DNA from: Usnea hakonensis
Lineage: Eukaryota; Ascomycota; Lecanoromycetes; Lecanorales; Parmeliaceae
Assembly: GCA_013423325.1 (NCBI GenBank)
Contig: BLJB01000020.1
Location: 62,001-126,000, forward strand
Length of the DNA stretch: 64,000 nucleotides
Reading direction: 5' to 3'
A program made the position numbers and the translations under genes. Under the pieces are notes generated by a model that searched no databases, was not told the DNA's origin, and was given only the letters and a program-made list of their open reading frames with translations. Shown piece by piece: positions 32,232 through 43,513 of this stretch (the stretch's first letter is position 1; each line of letters opens with the position of its first letter).

Positions 32232-33219
32232 ATGGCTGGACCGAAAGAAGAATGGTTGATCTGGAATATGCGTTTCCAGCTCGGATTCAGCAGCCTCGAT
32301 CAGCGCTTGAAGAGAGTGGAGGAAACAACGCTGCAACTTACACAACCTGGCCAACAGAGCGATAATCTGGTATCCAGTGGCAAGCATTTACAACAAGGCG
32401 ACGACGGTTCAAGAAACAAGACTCAGCCGCTAGAGCCAGCCTCGGATCAAATCACCCAGCTAGACGAGCAGGTCCAAGACTTGATAGCGAGCAGCAAGCA
32501 ATTAAAAGAGGAGAACAAACTCTTGAGCCACAGAATCTTACAGCTCGAACAACAAGGCACCCGTCGAGAGCAGGAAAATGAGCTCATTCAGCAGCTGGTG
32601 GGAAAGCTGAAAGGGCTTGAGGAGGACCTCAAGTCTGTCATTGCTACTATCAACCGCATGGAGGAGATAAACAAAGCAGAACGCGGTCAGCGAGGAAAGG
32701 AGATGCAGCAGCTGAGGTCACAGGTCGAAGCTCTTACTAGTACGGGGCACATTTCCGGAGGGCATTCCCAAGATGGTAAGACGAGAGAGCGTGCTATCCG
32801 CAGCAGGCGTAATACTAATGGCTGGCAAAACAGCAAGAGTATTTCTCGACACCATTACAGGAGAGGAAGACATGCTAGTCGATGAGCAGCCCAAGCAGCA
32901 GCAACAGAAATCCGACGCCACTCACCAAAACACCGAGAGCCACGGCATGCTCATAAAGGCTCAGACCTCGGGCACGCCTCTTGAGGATCATTTGAGGGAC
33001 GCCGAGAACCTCTTCCGACGACATGAATCCGAGGCCGTACGCGCATTCGTGAGCAGTCTACGGGATAAATACCGATTTCGATTGGGCAACAAGCTGGAGG
33101 AATACGGCGATTGGACCTGGCAGGCAGCGAGGGAGGAGACTGGAAGGATATTAGAAGCGGAAAAGAAGACCACGAGGAGAAGCGCGCGTCTTATGGGCGG
33201 GTCTGTACAGCCATTATAG
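32232..33219 (+). CDS. Coiled-coil protein of unknown function
   Basis: Two exons, 32232-32775 and 32834-33219, give 309 residues. The join (phase 1, 58-bp intron) turns HSQD into HSQDARVFLDTITGEEDML and continues in a long open frame. Residues about 15-175 have heptad-like Leu/Gln/Glu patterns (LDEQVQDLIASSKQLKEEN and neighbours), so a coiled coil is likely. The last 80 residues form a different, probably helical, region with a Trp-containing EYGDWTWQAAREETGRIL and end basic. I do not recognise a family. Confidence 0.62.
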
Positions 33220-33384
33220 ATTGTGTTGGGCCGTGGGAGCATGCTGGTGACCGATCCTGTTCAGCCTTTCAGCATCCTTTTCGCTCCGCTTGACCTTGCA
33301 GCACCAGTCTGGCCTCACCTAGCTACTTGCATCAAACGACGTATACATCAAACAAACAGAGACACTGAAACGACCTTCCCACCT

Positions 33385-34185
33385 CTACGTCTCCTCAAAA
33401 ACGTACAACCCCCCCTTCTCCTCAATCCCAACCTCAATCCCAGCCCCCTCAACCTCCCTCCCCCCAACGCTGAACCCCGCCCTCATCACATCCCCCACCT
33501 CCACACTCCCCACCCCCTTCGGCGTCCCCGTCAACACCACATCCCCCTCCTCCAACCTCATGACCCGACTAATCTCACTCAGGATCCGCGGGATCCGAAA
33601 CAGCATCAACGCCGTGCTATCCCTCTGCCTCTCCTTCCCATTGACCGTGAGCCAGAGCTCCACATCCTGCGGATCCGGCACGGCGGATTTGGCTATATAT
33701 TGCGACACGGGGAGGAAGGTGTCGAAGCCCTTGGCCGCGGTCCAGGGTGTGCTCTTCTTCTTGGCCTCTTCCTGCACGTCGCGGGCCGTCATGTCGATGC
33801 CAACCGCGTAGCCCGCAATCGCGTCCAGGGCGCCTTTTTCGTCGTCTTCGAGGAGATCTTGGACCTTGCGGCCCATGATCAGGGCGAGTTCGACTTCATA
33901 GTGAAGATTTGTGCCCTTTGGGCGGAGGACGGGACCCTGGCCAGGTTCGAGGATCGAGGAAGGGGGTTTGAGGAAGAAGAAGGGTTTTTTGGGGCGGGCG
34001 TTGTTGAGCTCTTTTATGTGGTCTCTTCGGGTGTATCAGCTGGAGGTTCCAAAGTCAATCTTGGGCGCGCAGATAGGAGAGGCCGGCGGTTAGGAGAGAT
34101 GGGGGGAAGAAAAGCGCTCATACGCATAATTTCTTCCAATGCAGACGACTTTGCGACAATTCACGGCGATACTACGAGAGGCCAT
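33385..34185 (-). CDS. Fumarylacetoacetate-hydrolase-fold protein, FAHD1-like acylpyruvase/oxaloacetate decarboxylase
   Basis: Two exons, 34124-34185 and 33385-34024 (intron 99 bp), give 233 residues, the usual FAHD1 size. Seen: the start CRKVVCIGRNYADHIKELNN, then KPPSSIL, LHYEVELALIMGRK (metal-binding Glu pair E-x-E), GYAVGIDMTARDVQ, KGFDTFLPVSQYI and LTGTPKGVG. These are the hallmarks of the FAHD1 subgroup, which hydrolyses acylpyruvates and decarboxylates oxaloacetate in mitochondria. A short Arg/Ser/Ala start could serve as a weak targeting signal, but this is not clear. The antisense strand has a long Pro/His-rich open frame that is a shadow of the GC-rich codons. Confidence 0.92.
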
Positions 34186-34352
34186 CTCGATGGAGCCAGA
34201 ATCCAATGCCTCCAATGAAGCTTTTACAAAAAGCTTTTCGGAGTTGAAGGAAATCTACCCTTTATACAGCCGAATCCTGGCGTCGATCACGCCCACTGTT
34301 CCTACGTAGCAAAGTGCGCTTCCCTGCTTGAATCACAATTTTTCAATCCAAC

Positions 34353-34727
34353 ATGCAAATCGCATCAATTCTATCTGATCTTACCTCCCTTCGGGTCTGC
34401 GTATGCCGCACCGAGGAATTCCCTTCTCGTTGATCTACGTCAAGCTGATACCGTGAACAGGATCATTCCGCAGCCCTTGCGCTCGTTTCGGTACACAGAC
34501 CCGAGCGCTCCACGATAACGGCAGACAGTGATCGGAACCTGAGTGTGAAGACTACTGAGGACCCGGACATGCAGCGAGCAACAGATTTAGTGGACTTGCA
34601 TTATAATGTCAAAATGAAGCACGTGCAAGGAGACGATGCGGGATTGATGCAGGCTCGGAGAGAAGTCGACATGGTGCTGCAGAAGCTGGAAGGCAAAAGA
34701 GTCGAAGACGGAAGATTTCAAGCATGA
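34353..34727 (+). CDS. Short hypothetical protein, two exons
   Basis: Exons 34353-34394 and 34461-34727 (intron 66 bp, phase 0) give 102 residues. The start MQIASILSDLTSLR joins DHSAALALVSVHRPERS. An amphipathic helical part with ATDLVDLHYNVKMKHVQGDD and AGLMQARREVDMVLQKLEG follows. It looks like a small coiled-coil subunit of some complex, but I cannot name it. The donor is GTCTGC, which is not strong. It shares a 167-bp divergent promoter with the FAHD1-like gene. Confidence 0.6.
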
Positions 34728-35009
34728 GGGTTCGGCAGGAGAGCGCCATGGAAGCCTGCAGTAGATACTAGTTCTCGACGTACGGATCATCAACAGGAGA
34801 ATTTGAAAAGAAAATGTGAATTTAGGAGGTGTTGGAGGTGTAGCTGGCTATCAGGGAAGCGATGCCATTGTCATGATGTGTGGATATGCCCATCGATTTC
34901 TGCAATTGATACAAAGAGACACAGAGAAGAGGTAACTAAACGCTGCCAGTAGACCTTTTCAACGTCGCCCAGGAAGCTATATGCACTGACTGCAACATCG
35001 ACCACACTT

Positions 35010-36570
35010 TCAATTGTCAGACACAACGCCTGCAACACCTTGAGGAAGCAATACAGCCCCAGTGATGGACTCTACGGCTTCCTGCGGAACCAACATTGTG
35101 GCAGCTTCCACACCGGGTTTAGAGAGGTCAGGGACGGTCAAGTTCTCTCCTTTAGCCAGGAGCCGCAGCATTTGCTTCGTCGGGACAGCCAACTGTCGCC
35201 CTAAGGTGGCTTTGAGAATCGTCTTTCTCGCAGCAGCATTTCTAATTTTTCTCAGAAATAGCTTCCCCTTTTTGACCTGTTGATCTTTGGGAGCCTGCCA
35301 CGCGATGGGCTTTAAAGACATTGATTGCATTGGAGGTGCATCGGTCAAGTTGCCTTCTTGAGTAGATTGAGGGGGCTGAGGGCTGCTTTCCTGAGGCAAG
35401 CTCTGAGGTTCACTTGCAAGGATGTCATCGATGGTACGCGATGCTGGGGTCTCAGTCTCTGATGATTGGCTAGGTCTATGTACCATGATTTTTGGGGTCG
35501 CGTAATATGGGACTGGGTTGGACGGACTCGAGATCCTATCCGTTACTGACGGTATTGGTGTTGTAGGAGGTGCTCCAGGTGCTTCAGGTGCTCCAGGTGT
35601 TTGCTCCTTGAGCCGGGCTTCGGTGACTATTCATCACAACGAACTGGTCAGTATACTCAGACAGCGTTTCATATCTCGTTGGGAGCTACGCACTTGTAGT
35701 TTCATAAGCTACTGGCATCTCAATGTCGCTCTCTGTGGCTATGTCCTCGATAGGTCTGTGTTCTGAAGCTGGAGCACTCATCTCGGCCGCATCGCCTGCA
35801 GATCTATCGGCTGAAGCTGGAGCATTTATCTGTGCAACGTCCTCTGCAGATCCATGTGCTGAAGCTGGAAGACTTATCTCGGCCGCGTCCACTGCAGATC
35901 TCTGTGCTGAATTTGGAACCTTCATCTGGACCACGTCCTCTGCAGATCCATGCACTGATGCTGGAGCATTTATCTGGGCCACGTCCTCTGCAGATCTACG
36001 TGCTGAAGCTGGAAGACTTATCTCGGCCGCGTCCTCTGCAGATCTATGTGCTGAAGCTGGAAGACTTATCTCGGCCGCGTCCTCTGCAGATCCATGCACT
36101 GATGCTGGAGCATTTATCTCGACCGCGTCCTCTGCAGATCTCTGCGCTGAAGTTGGAGCACTCGTCTGGGCCACATCCTCTGCAGAACCATGCGCTGAAA
36201 GTGGAGAACTCTTCCGGGCTGTGGGCTCGGCAGATCCAAGCTCATCAGAAGGATGCCCGTCGGGCTGGTGTGGAACTGTCCAGGCGACATGTCCTCTGGC
36301 GTTGGGGGGACCGCGGGCAGCACTGAGTGCAGGGGATAGTGGAGTCTCTTCTTCTGCATGCAAGCCTGGTGCTTTTGACGACATCATTGCAGTTGATGGC
36401 TCCTCGTGATCATTACGTTCATGCACTGAAGGAGGTCCAGATGATTGACTCGCGTGTGACGATCGAGACCCTTGCTCATTAATAGGGACGAGGCGCGGCC
36501 AGCTCCAACCCGCAGATTTAGATTGTTTGATCTCGGGTCTTTTTCCAATGGAAACGGGAGAGCTATGCAT
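35010..36570 (-). CDS. Ser/Ala-rich protein with tandem 16-residue repeats
   Basis: Two exons, 35694-36570 and 35010-35626 (donor GTGCGT, intron 67 bp), give 497 residues from the first ATG of the frame. The frame is open further upstream without ATG (it reads HQPLIQPSCRILHPF), so an additional 5' exon is likely. About ten copies of a 16-residue unit of the form SAEDxAxIxxPASxxR/G fill residues about 110-275. After the splice come Pro/Ala-rich sequence and a basic, Leu-rich C-terminal segment (KKGKLFLRKIRNAAARKTI). Function unknown. The repeated acidic/Ala unit suggests an extended or coiled spacer. Confidence 0.6.
35758..36240. repeat. Coding minisatellite, period 48 bp, about ten units
   Basis: Successive units contain TCTGCAGATC near their start and differ by point changes, mostly clustered in two variable codon groups. 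Some adjacent units, around 36000-36090, are nearly identical, which points to recent unequal exchange or slippage. The 48-bp period keeps the reading frame of the minus-strand protein. Confidence 0.9.
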
Positions 36571-36984
36571 AATGAAAGGATGCAAGATTCGACATGAGGG
36601 CTGAATGAGAGGTTGATGATATTGAGGATGGGAGAACTGAATAAGGGACTGATGAAATCAAGGTTGGAAGAAGTCATACTTACCTGGACCGTGAGTCGTT
36701 ACAAGCAAGACGTACTGGAGGCTCCTGCCAATATATAGATATTACGTTCAAGATGGTAATTGCAAGTGTCAGCGCCTCACTTCCTTGTTGAACCTGTAGA
36801 AGGAACGTCGAAAATACGAGTATGTTAGCACATTAAACATTTATTGGTTTAATTGCAGGACCTTAACCGCGCGACATTTGGTGACATGCAAATGTGTGGA
36901 AAGCATGAGTATGGAGACATTTCCGACAACATCAACCACTGCTCTCGTCCACCACACCGCCGTAGAGCGGTCGCGTCTTTTATC
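36571..36984. promoter_or_regulatory. Divergent region between repeat-protein and PWI genes
   Basis: About 410 bp. A good splice donor (GTAAGT on the minus strand at about 36680) suggests an unresolved 5' exon of the repeat-protein gene. No other feature supported. Confidence 0.4.
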
Positions 36985-38785
36985 ATGGCATCGAATGTGG
37001 ATGCCAAGCTGCTCAAGTCGACCAAGTTCCCAGCAGAATTCAACCAAAAGGTTGATATGCAAAAGGTCAATGTCGAAGTTATGAAGAAGTAAGAAAGCCC
37101 GACCCCCGCCCGAAGTGATGCTGATGTAGAAGCCATAGATGGATCGCGGGCAGGCTTTCTGACATTCTTGGGAATGAAGACGACGTTGTCATTGAGCTCT
37201 GCTTCAATCTACTCGAAGGTTCACGTAACGTGAGTATGCCCCAGAGCTTCATGCTTTGACGGCAATTGGCTGACCATATGACCTATAGCCTGATATAAAA
37301 CTACTACAAATCCAGCTTACAGGCTTTCTCGACAAGGACACTGCCAAGTTCTGTAAAGAGCTCTGGTTGCTCTGCCTCAGCGCTCAGAGCAACCCTCAAG
37401 GCGTACCGAAGGAGCTACTGGAGGCCAAGAAGCTAGAGTTAATACAAGAGAAGGTAGGGTATTTGGCTGTCGGATTTGGTGGGCCCGAGCTTACGTATGG
37501 TTTCAGATCGATGCCGAGAAAGCTGCCGAAGATGCCCAACGCCGCAGGGAGCAAGAGCGACAGCGAGATCGAAACATCGAGAACATCAGACAAAGGGAGA
37601 GGGGCGATCGAGGAGGCCGGGGCCGGGGCAGAAGCGATAGAGGAGGCCACCGTGATTTCGTCCGCCGTCAGCTGCGCGACTCAAGGTCTCCACCTCCCAG
37701 ACGCCGGAGCCCACCTGGCTTTCGTGGTCCTCCACCTCCACGTGAGACTGATACATATATTCCACCTGGTCGAGCTGGACGTCGATCAGAAGACAGGCGC
37801 CGCAGATCACCTTCATCAAGAAGATCGCCTTCATATTCTCGCTCCCGATCTAGGACCCCACCACGTCGAAGACATGAAGACCACAATCCCCCTAGACCAC
37901 GCCGTCGCTACAATTCAAATCGATCTCGAACCCCTCCAAGTCGGGACTACGGAAGAGATAGAGACCTAAAAGTCCGGGGACGTGGTGATGACCGAATAAG
38001 ATCCTATACACCTTCAGATACCTCTCGCTCACGTTCCCCCAGAAAAAATCGAAAAAGACGCTCCCAAACGCCGTCCTCTCGTAGCCCAACACCTCCTCCA
38101 AGAGCTAGATATTATGGTCGAAGAAGGCCTTCGTCAACTTCATTGAGCTCTCGCTCGACAAGCAGGGACCGAAGACCTGTGGGCAGATCAAGAAAATCAC
38201 CTTCCTATGACAGTGATGACAGAAGGAGTAGCACACGCGCTGATTATCGAAAGGGACCAAGAAATCATCATGACCGGCGTCGCAGTCGCAGTCGCAGTCG
38301 TAGCAGAGAACGACTTTCTCCTGTCCCTGCACCCTTAAGCAAAAGTCCAACATCTCCAAAACAGAGAGGTCCGAAAAGGCGTCGCTCCTTACAGAGATAC
38401 GCACCTGCAGGCAGAAGAAGGCGCAATACTTCATCAGTGTCCTCACCCGTTGACAAACGACGCAAGACAGCTGACTCTTCTGCGGACGAGGACACAGAGC
38501 CAAAAGGCATCAAACCGAGAATTCACCCGGCCGAGGCAGACAGGCATGCTGAGGTGGGTAGTGATTCATGATTCATCCGCAAATGTATTACCAACATCCT
38601 TTCCACGAGATATCCAGATCTGCCGGACATGTCTAAGATCTTATGCTGAACAAGCTGCCCTACTTTAGGATCGATCCCTCACGCTCACAGCCACCGAGCT
38701 TCGCGAAAAGCTCCTTCGAGAAAAGGTAAAGGCTTCACGCAAGTCGAATAGTATCCCTAAAGAAGTCGATGAAGACGATGGTTGA
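36985..38785 (+). CDS. PWI-domain SR-like splicing factor (SRRM1/SRm160-type)
   Basis: Nuclear mRNA-processing protein; the PWI fold binds nucleic acid and the RS region contacts splicing factors. Exons 36985-37088, 37139-37229, 37289-37453, 37507-38553 and 38669-38785 give 507 residues. Seen: the PWI domain at about 1-120 with KFPAEFNQKVDMQKVNVEVMK, KKWIAGRLSDILGNEDDVVI and LLQIQLTGFLDKDTAKFCKE. An Arg/Gly stretch (RGGRGRGRSDRGG) follows, then a long Arg/Ser/Pro region with SRSRSRSRERLSP. The last exon carries a conserved helical end (TLTATELREKLLREKV). The PWI core is split by three introns with consistent phases. The family is clear; the precise yeast orthologue is not, since S. cerevisiae lacks a close one. 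Confidence 0.9.
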
Positions 38786-39496
38786 TCGGGGTACAATGTC
38801 TTCTCATCCAACCCTCTGTGTGCTATATATACTCGGTATCAAAAGCAATCTCACAGCTAGCTTAGTGGCTATAATTGTACATAAACAGAGTGATATATAG
38901 AATCTCAAAAGGCTTTTCATCCATCTCGCAACATCTGGAATAATATGCCCCCAAGCATCCGCCGCCTGAAACTTGCAAGGCTGTTATTCCCTTGGTGGCA
39001 AGAGGAATGGAAGATCAAAGGATGTATGCATGCCCCTGTCTCCACACTCCTCGTTGAAATCTACGAAAGAAGTCGCGTCTGCCCCATCCAGTACGGTAGA
39101 CGAAGCCTTTGAGTCACTCCAACAAGCCCATTTTTCCCATCAGTGATAGACCGCCTAAGTGCATGCCGTCTATGTAAAGCACCTTTTAATGATATGAACC
39201 ACCAGGCAGGCAGGCAGGCATACGTTTTGCTTATGTACAAAAACTCATCGTTGTTACACTCTGAAACTCCGGTTTTCAACAAACACTGCATTTCGATTTG
39301 CGCACCCAGTTCTCGACTAGCACACCTCGCCTCGCCATCTTAGAGTTACATACGCCACATCCATCAGAGTCAGCTCACAACCACTTGTCATATCCCAGAC
39401 CGTGCCGTGAGAAAAGCCTACCCGACTGAGAACTCTTTCTCATATATTTGAATGTCGCTCTAGGTTTAGGATCCGCGATATTGGACTTGAAACCAT
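38786..39496. other. Convergent intergenic region with a CAGG microsatellite
   Basis: 711 bp between the PWI and PWWP genes, both ending here. It contains four tandem CAGG units at about 39203-39220. No coding frame supported. Confidence 0.5.
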
Positions 39497-41674
39497 TCAA
39501 GTCGTAGCCTCGACAGCCCCATCTACAACTGGCGGCATGTACTCCTTTTCTGGAGCGCTCTCTGCGGCGGGCCCGTCAGTGTTCTCTTCCTCTGCTGTTT
39601 TTGCCTCTTCCGTGGCCGTTGCGTCTTCCGGCTTCTCGGCTTCGATTTCCCCTTCGACAGATGTTCCAATCTTCTTCTCTAATTTCTCCTCACTCTCTTC
39701 TTCTGGTGCGATAGCCTGACCAGCTTCAGCCTTCTCTGCCTGTTCTTCAACGTCCTTGGAGCTTTCGCCGTTGGTGGCGGGAGCGTTTGCAGAAGCTTCG
39801 GGCTTGGCCTCGTCGTCTCTATCGCCTGCTCCCCCGCCGTTGGGATCGTTGGATAAAGTCTCGTTCCATTTCGCGAGCAAGTCAACAGAACGCGTCTTAA
39901 AATGAAACTCTTCATCCAGAGGAATTGAAGGAAGCTTTAGCATTTGTCGCAGCACCTTGTGGATTTTCGTGGTGCGAATTATGCTCCCTTCGAGATCTGG
40001 ATAAGTCTCGAGCTCGCTCAAGAAGTCGGACATAGACTGTTGCCTCTTAGCAGGAAATTGGAGCTATTGGAGATAGGGGTTTTGACATACTTTCATTTCG
40101 TCTTCCTTGGGCATGGTGTCACGAGAGAGAAAACCCCGTTGTAGTTTATGCCGATAGTAGAGGACTGTTTCAACTTAGTGATAATATATTTGAAAATTTT
40201 CACATGCGCTTACCCTTCTTCTCTTTCATCTCCTTGATCTGAGCTGGGGTTGGAGGCTTCTCTTCCGCCTTGGGAGTGACGGTCTCTTCCTCGCTTCCAC
40301 TCTTTGTTACTGTGGCCTTTGTCTTTGGTTTCGCCGTCTTCTTCTTGGTGGATGGTTCAGCTGCAGGAGTTTTAGGCGTAGTCAACTTCAGCTTGGTTGC
40401 TGTCTTGGGAGTTTTCGCAGGCTTAAGCCTGTCAGCGGATATCTAATGCTATCGTCATGCACGCTCTTACCTTTTCATCGCCATCATCACTGTCGTCCTT
40501 CTTTCGCTTCTTGGATTTGGGCTTCTCCGCAGCTGTCTCATCATCAAGTTCCATCTCGTCGGCATCATCTGCGGCTGGAGCAGCGTCACCACTCTTACGA
40601 GAAGACTTCTTTGTCTTACTAGCCGCCTTTTCTTCTTTTATTTCTTCGTCGATTTCGATCGCTTTCTGGTGATCTGCAAGCATGGTCTTGAAATGTGCCA
40701 AATCGTTGTTCTCCGCGGCTTTGCCATAGGCTGCGAGTAACGTCTTTGATTTTCCTTTTTCAATAGGATTTTTAGTGTTTTCGGACTCAACATCCAAAGG
40801 CGTCAGCTCGGTATTTGGAATCCAGGCACTGAGGCAAGTCAGTGACTATCCACATATGCCATCCCGTTATGCAGTCAAAGATAGCCAGAAAAGGCGCATT
40901 CGGAGAACTCACAATTCGTTTGTATGCCTGTGACACATTAGTAAAGATAATTCAGAATGCAGGGTATGAACTCACAGAAACATGATGGGGAATGTCCTCT
41001 CATGAGCCCGCTTTCCTCCATCAGCGTAATCTGCCCGTTTGAATGTGCCGTCTGCCAAAGAAGCAGTCACCGGTCGAGTAGTCAAGAGGCTCGATGGAAG
41101 CATATCTTCATCGCAGATAACCGATGGCCACGGTGGGTGGCCTTTCATCCGAGCAATGTAGTACTCGCCAGGCTGGGCATTGAGATTCGTCAATGGCCTC
41201 GACTTTTTCTTATTAAGCTTCTTGCTCTTGTGTTCTGGGACCGCCGATGACTTCTTTCTCGAAGAACCTCCAGTGCTCGCTCTCTTCGAGGGAGCAGGTG
41301 TACCGTTGGTAGGGGGTATGGCTGAACTAGATTCAGCTCCCTGTGTGTCACCGGTCTCTGCAGCGTCTTGCATTTCGGTATCTTGGCTTTCTGGGCCCAA
41401 ATTGGAAGGCTTGTCCTCGGTGGCGTGGCTTGCATCACCGTTGGTCTTGGTGGCTGGAGGAATCAATTCGTCAGTTCTGGGGCAGAATGAAGCGCTTAAA
41501 AGTGAACGTACTGTCCGCAGCTTCCTCTGGTTCTGCACCTTCCTTGGATGGCTCAGAAGTGCCCTCTTGCGTTGCTATGTCGGTGGGCTTAGCACCATTG
41601 TCGTGTTGTGATATCTCCATGTCAGTGCCTGATGTGGCAGGGTTAGATAAAGCGACGTTTGCCTCTTCGGCCAT
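39497..41674 (-). CDS. PWWP-domain chromatin protein with LEDGF-like C-terminal helical domain
   Basis: Likely reads methylated H3 tails through the PWWP domain and recruits partners through a helical TFIIS-N/IBD-like domain. Exons: 41512-41674, 40976-41453, 40913-40927, 40471-40828, 40214-40421, 40091-40164 and 39497-40036, giving 611 residues. Seen: an acidic/Ser start, the PWWP core GEYYIARMKGHPPWPSVICD through FAWIPNTELTPL, Lys-rich linkers, and then LYYRHKLQRGFLSRD and IIRTTKIHKVLRQMLKLPSI with LLAKWNETL, which follow the LEDGF integrase-binding-domain pattern. The tail is very acidic. The third exon is only 15 nt. All joins keep the frame. Fungal Pdp3/IOC4 share the PWWP part; the full build is closer to HDGF/LEDGF. 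Confidence 0.85.
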
Positions 41675-42882
41675 AGTGGGGCGTAATGGGAGAGGTGCAA
41701 TGGAGATGGTCGGTGAGAATTCTATGCGGATACAGGTTAATACGCGTTTCTGAATAAAGAGTGACGCGAAACGGACAGGCAAAAGCGGTAGAATTCGGAT
41801 AGAGCAGTGACAATAAAGCCGGAAAATGTTTTTGATTGTATTAAGTTGAAGACGGGCAATAGCATGGGCGCAATGAAAAAAGGAATGATGCGCAATATAC
41901 TGACAAGCACGGGAAATCGTGTTGAGAATTACTCTAGAGTGCTTGGTGCTATGAGAAGCGGCTTACATAAGATGATCTTTCTAGGCCTTCCTAGTCTTGT
42001 CTTGTTGTTTGACTTGTCCGAGCATGTGAAGATTTTGATAGTTATTGTCTGGCCTGTAGTGTACAGTGGGTAAGGTACTTTAGTCGATAGATACCTGAAG
42101 TAGGTGATAAAATTCAGGAACAGAAGGTGTATGTTAAATGTAGAATGTAAAGTTGAATAAAAACCATGATCATTGATTGTCTTCTGTCCCGAGTAACCCC
42201 AACCTTTTCTCTTTCCGTAATTTTACCGGCCTTGAAACATTGCAAGACATCATTCACACTCTGTCCTTTCCATTCACACTCCCTCATCTTCTCGAGTTGC
42301 AGGCTTTTAAATCCATTACCCTGCCTTCTTGTAGTATCTGCAATCCTTTTCCTTGAGGTGCCACCTTCCCCGACATCAATTCGAGAGCCACGATCTTCCG
42401 GGAACCCACGAAGCACCATACCAACCAGGAATAATGTTGCATCACAAGCAAGGGTCTAATCTCACTTGACCTGCCTAGCCCAAATCAGAAGTCCAGACTC
42501 AACCATGACCACTACCTACCTTGCTCTTGCTTCCTCCTTGTCAGGCTCCCTCGGGTGGCTAGAACAGAATGCCTTTCAGCTTTTCACTTATGAGATAGCA
42601 ATGTAATCGTATATGGGACTGTCAAGACTGCTCAAGTGAGCCTAAGACATAATTGGATGCTGACAATCAATCCGTAAACGCAGTACTGCGGTATTCTGAA
42701 AGAATGCGGCAAGGTTGAACAAGGGAAACGAGAATAAGGAGACCGCCAGTTGCTGGGGATCGATGAAGGGAGATTGTACATAGGTAACTTCAGCGCCAAA
42801 GCTTTGATGGCTCTTTTAGAACAAGTTTTTTTATGGGACAAGCAGGCCCTGTGGCTTTCATTGTCCTGCTGCAATCAAGAGC
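41675..42882. other. Long intergenic region between PWWP and BNA1 genes
   Basis: 1.2 kb upstream of the PWWP gene and downstream of BNA1. It contains one GTAAGGTA element (42070-42077; the reverse complement is TACCTTAC). The open frames are short and unconvincing. Confidence 0.45.
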
Positions 42883-43513
42883 TCATGGCTGGACGACGCC
42901 CCTCGGTACCAAATCAGCCAGCTCGCCGCATTTATTGCACTTTCTCTTTTCATCGGAGGCTTTGAATCCGTTCACTGCCTCCTTGATCTGGGTACCGAGA
43001 TCCGTGCAATGGAACGATTCTTCGTTGACAACCTCACCACAGTTCTGGCAGTACCATCGCAGCCGATCCCTACTTTCGGCCGGTCTGGGCTGCTCTAGCA
43101 CTATACCGACTGTGCCCGCAAACCGCACAGGATTGTGTGGTGTGTTTGGAGGGAGTAAAAACATCTCGCCCTCGCGTATTGGAATATCTCTAAATTTGCC
43201 CTCGTCGACAACTTTTAGGAGCATGGAGCCGCGGTATTGATAAAACCATTCGGCGGTCTCATTGATGTGGTAGTCTGATCGAGCATTTGGTCCACCAACA
43301 ATCTGGACATCCGTGAGCACTTTGTAGCTCAACACCGAGTCTTACTACCAGCACGTACCATTACGGTCACATCGTCATTGTAGACACAGTAGTTGTTGAT
43401 TGGAGGCTTGAGTAAATGGGAATTCTCCTCCAGCCTGATTGTTTATTAGTTTTACCATTGAGCCCAGGATCTGCTACTAACCATTTTGGCATGTTCAGTG
43501 GACTTGATAGCAT
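42883..43513 (-). CDS. BNA1: 3-hydroxyanthranilate 3,4-dioxygenase
   Basis: Cytosolic Fe(II) cupin enzyme of the kynurenine pathway. It opens 3-hydroxyanthranilate to the quinolinate precursor for de novo NAD. Exons 43482-43513, 43359-43434 and 42883-43302 give 175 residues, the usual fungal length. Seen: the start MLSSPLNMPKW joined to LEENSHLLKPPINNYCVYND, then IVGGPNARSDYHINETAEWF with the iron-binding His and Glu, the substrate loop and LLPPNTPHNPVRF with the third iron ligand. The C-terminal rubredoxin-like CxxC pairs are WYCQNCGEVV and CNKCGELADL. Both introns are short (47 and 56 bp). Confidence 0.96.

Noticed and set aside
33223..34218. Plus-strand 331-residue open frame rich in Pro, His, Arg and Leu
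   Set aside because: It is antisense to the FAHD1-like gene, whose minus-strand reading has full family motifs; the composition is that of a codon shadow.
35723..36409. Plus-strand repetitive open frames opposite the 48-bp repeat
   Set aside because: The repeat is open in several frames because 48 is a multiple of three; the minus-strand frame continues beyond the repeat and splices to a longer protein, the plus ones do not.
41807..42073. Plus-strand 88-residue frame upstream of the PWWP gene
   Set aside because: No motif and no splice context; composition like random AT-rich DNA.
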